A stretch of 5,510 nt of DNA from MGR-bin208 sp043779285 (GTDB taxonomy: Bacteria > Bacteroidota > Bacteroidia > Chitinophagales > Chitinophagaceae). The notes beneath the pieces were generated by a model. It saw only the letters and a list, made by a program, of their open reading frames with translations, was not told the origin of the DNA and ran no database searches. A program made the position numbers and the translations under genes. The stretch lies in NCBI GenBank assembly GCA_043779285.1, contig JAYWEL010000057.1, positions 1 through 5,510 on the forward strand. Reading direction: 5' to 3'. Shown piece after piece: positions 4,411-5,510 of the stretch (positions within the stretch are counted from its first letter, which is position 1; each line of letters opens with the position of its first letter).

Positions 4411-5510
4411 ATGCAAAAACTGTTCTGCCTTTTTCTCCTGTCTGTTATAATAAGTAACTGCTCTGCCCAAAAACAAATGACTGGTCAAACAGTGAAACCA
4501 GTTGAAATAAAAGCAGGAGCAGAAAGAATGGAAATTTATTTACCCATGTTGAAAGGAAAACGGGTGGGCATTTTTGCAAATCCAACATCTGTTGTTGGAA
4601 GAACACACCTTGTTGATACAATGATAAGTTCTGGAGTAGATGTAAAAATGATTTTCGGACCCGAACATGGCTTCCGTGGTACAGCAGATGCCGGAGAAAA
4701 GGTTGCGAATTATATTGATGCAAAAACAGGTATTCCGGTTATTTCTTTATACGGTGCTAAACGCCGTCCCTCAGCCGAAGATTTGAAAGAAATTGATGTA
4801 ATGATTTTTGACATACAGGATGTAGGCATACGGTTTTATACTTACATTTCTTCTTTACAGGAATATATGGAAGCGGCATTCGAAAACAACAAAGCATTGT
4901 TATTACTTGACCGCCCAAACCCGAATGGATTTTATGTAGATGGGCCTGTGCTTGATATACAATACAAATCATTCGTTGGCATGCAGCCGGTACCCATTGT
5001 TTATGGTATGACCATTGCAGAATATGCGATGATGATTGCCGGCGAAAAATGGCTTTCTGAAAAAGCCAATGAAAAATATGCGGTTTTCCTGAAGACGAAA
5101 AAATCAAAAGACAAGCCTTTTCATTTCCAGATAATTAAATGCGAAAACTATACGCATAAAAGCAAGTATGTTTTACCGGTAAAACCTTCTCCTAATTTGC
5201 CCAATATTCAATCCATCTATTTATATCCATCCACTTGTTTTATTGAAGGCACGGTGTTAAGCGAAGGCAGGGGAACCGATAAACCATTCCAGATTTTTGG
5301 CCATCCTTCATACCCTAAAAACCTGTATTCATTTACTCCTAACCCCAATGAAGGGGCTAAAAGTTCTAAACTTTATGGTCAGCTTTGTTATGGATGGAAC
5401 CTGAGCGGAACAGCAGATGAAGTTTATAAAAAAGTTGACAGCCGCATTCAATTAAAATGGCTGATGGAGGCTTATAAATTATTTCCCGAGAAAGATAAAT
5501 TTTTCATCTT
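4411..5510 (+). CDS. namZ: Exported DUF1343 / NamZ-type exo-beta-N-acetylmuramidase (3' end cut by window)
   Basis: The visible 366 residues run off the right edge; the family is usually about 400 residues or a little more, so most of the protein is present. NamZ (GH171, formerly DUF1343, YbbC in Bacillus) releases terminal MurNAc from the non-reducing end of peptidoglycan fragments. The N-terminus (MQKLFCLFLLSVIISNCSAQ) is a signal sequence. It could be cut by signal peptidase I after CSA, or be lipidated at C17 if ISNC is accepted as a lipobox. Family motifs in order are FGPEHGFRG (82-90), FDIQDVGIRFYTY (133-145), LLDRPNP (165-171), PSPNLP (259-264), and YPSTCFIEGT...SEGRGT (272-289). E85 and H86 lie in the most conserved acidic motif and are the likely active-site residues, but this is from memory of the family. 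It starts at the ATG giving a complete signal peptide and is divergent from slyD. No nagZ, amidase or murQ neighbour is visible. Confidence 0.92.
   Translation, partial: MQKLFCLFLLSVIISNCSAQKQMTGQTVKPVEIKAGAERMEIYLPMLKGKRVGIFANPTSVVGRTHLVDTMISSGVDVKMIFGPEHGFRGTADAGEKVANYIDAKTGIPVISLYGAKRRPSAEDLKEIDVMIFDIQDVGIRFYTYISSLQEYMEAAFENNKALLLLDRPNPNGFYVDGPVLDIQYKSFVGMQPVPIVYGMTIAEYAMMIAGEKWLSEKANEKYAVFLKTKKSKDKPFHFQIIKCENYTHKSKYVLPVKPSPNLPNIQSIYLYPSTCFIEGTVLSEGRGTDKPFQIFGHPSYPKNLYSFTPNPNEGAKSSKLYGQLCYGWNLSGTADEVYKKVDSRIQLKWLMEAYKLFPEKDKFFI

Noticed and set aside
4445..5107. Two minus-strand frames opposite the muramidase gene
   Set aside because: Their composition is atypical and they are fully covered by the DUF1343/NamZ motifs on the plus strand.

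Overview
The window looks like a chromosomal stretch from a Bacteroidota bacterium, most likely of the Chitinophagaceae type. This is inferred from the low GC content, the absence of Shine-Dalgarno sequences before the start codons, several promoter candidates of the Bacteroidota form (TTG, a 16-21 base spacer, then TAnnTTTG), and the character of the proteins. I could not run a search, so the family and genus are an impression and not a result.

Layout, left to right. Positions 1-38 hold the first codons of a leftward gene that leaves the window, with an almost perfect Bacteroidota promoter at 58-88. Positions about 105-200 are GC-richer and contain a long stem-loop. They run directly into a decayed 3' end of prmC (release-factor glutamine methyltransferase) at 201-347, so this left part looks like a rearrangement or insertion scar. 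Leftward genes then follow: exbD (364-765) and exbB (882-1580), forming an ExbB/ExbD-type proton-channel pair, and pepT (1731-2990), a cytoplasmic tripeptidase. A divergent intergenic region separates pepT from a rightward, unnamed four-helix membrane protein (3100-3651). That gene converges on a leftward slyD-type FKBP peptidyl-prolyl isomerase (3770-4225) across a strong shared terminator. After a 185-base divergent region, a rightward exported DUF1343/NamZ-type exo-muramidase (4411 onward) runs off the right edge.

Functionally this is mostly housekeeping. ExbB and ExbD energise the outer membrane or keep the envelope intact using the proton gradient, PepT finishes peptide breakdown, SlyD helps folding, and NamZ trims MurNAc from peptidoglycan fragments. 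The genes do not form one pathway. No CRISPR array, tRNA, rRNA, complete mobile element or obvious new defence system is visible.

The points most worth a second look are the broken prmC end with its structured junction, a canonical EF-hand-like calcium loop at the N-terminus of the ExbB protein, a REP-like palindromic element between exbB and exbD, and an ATTGCNN heptad repeat wrapped around the central terminator.
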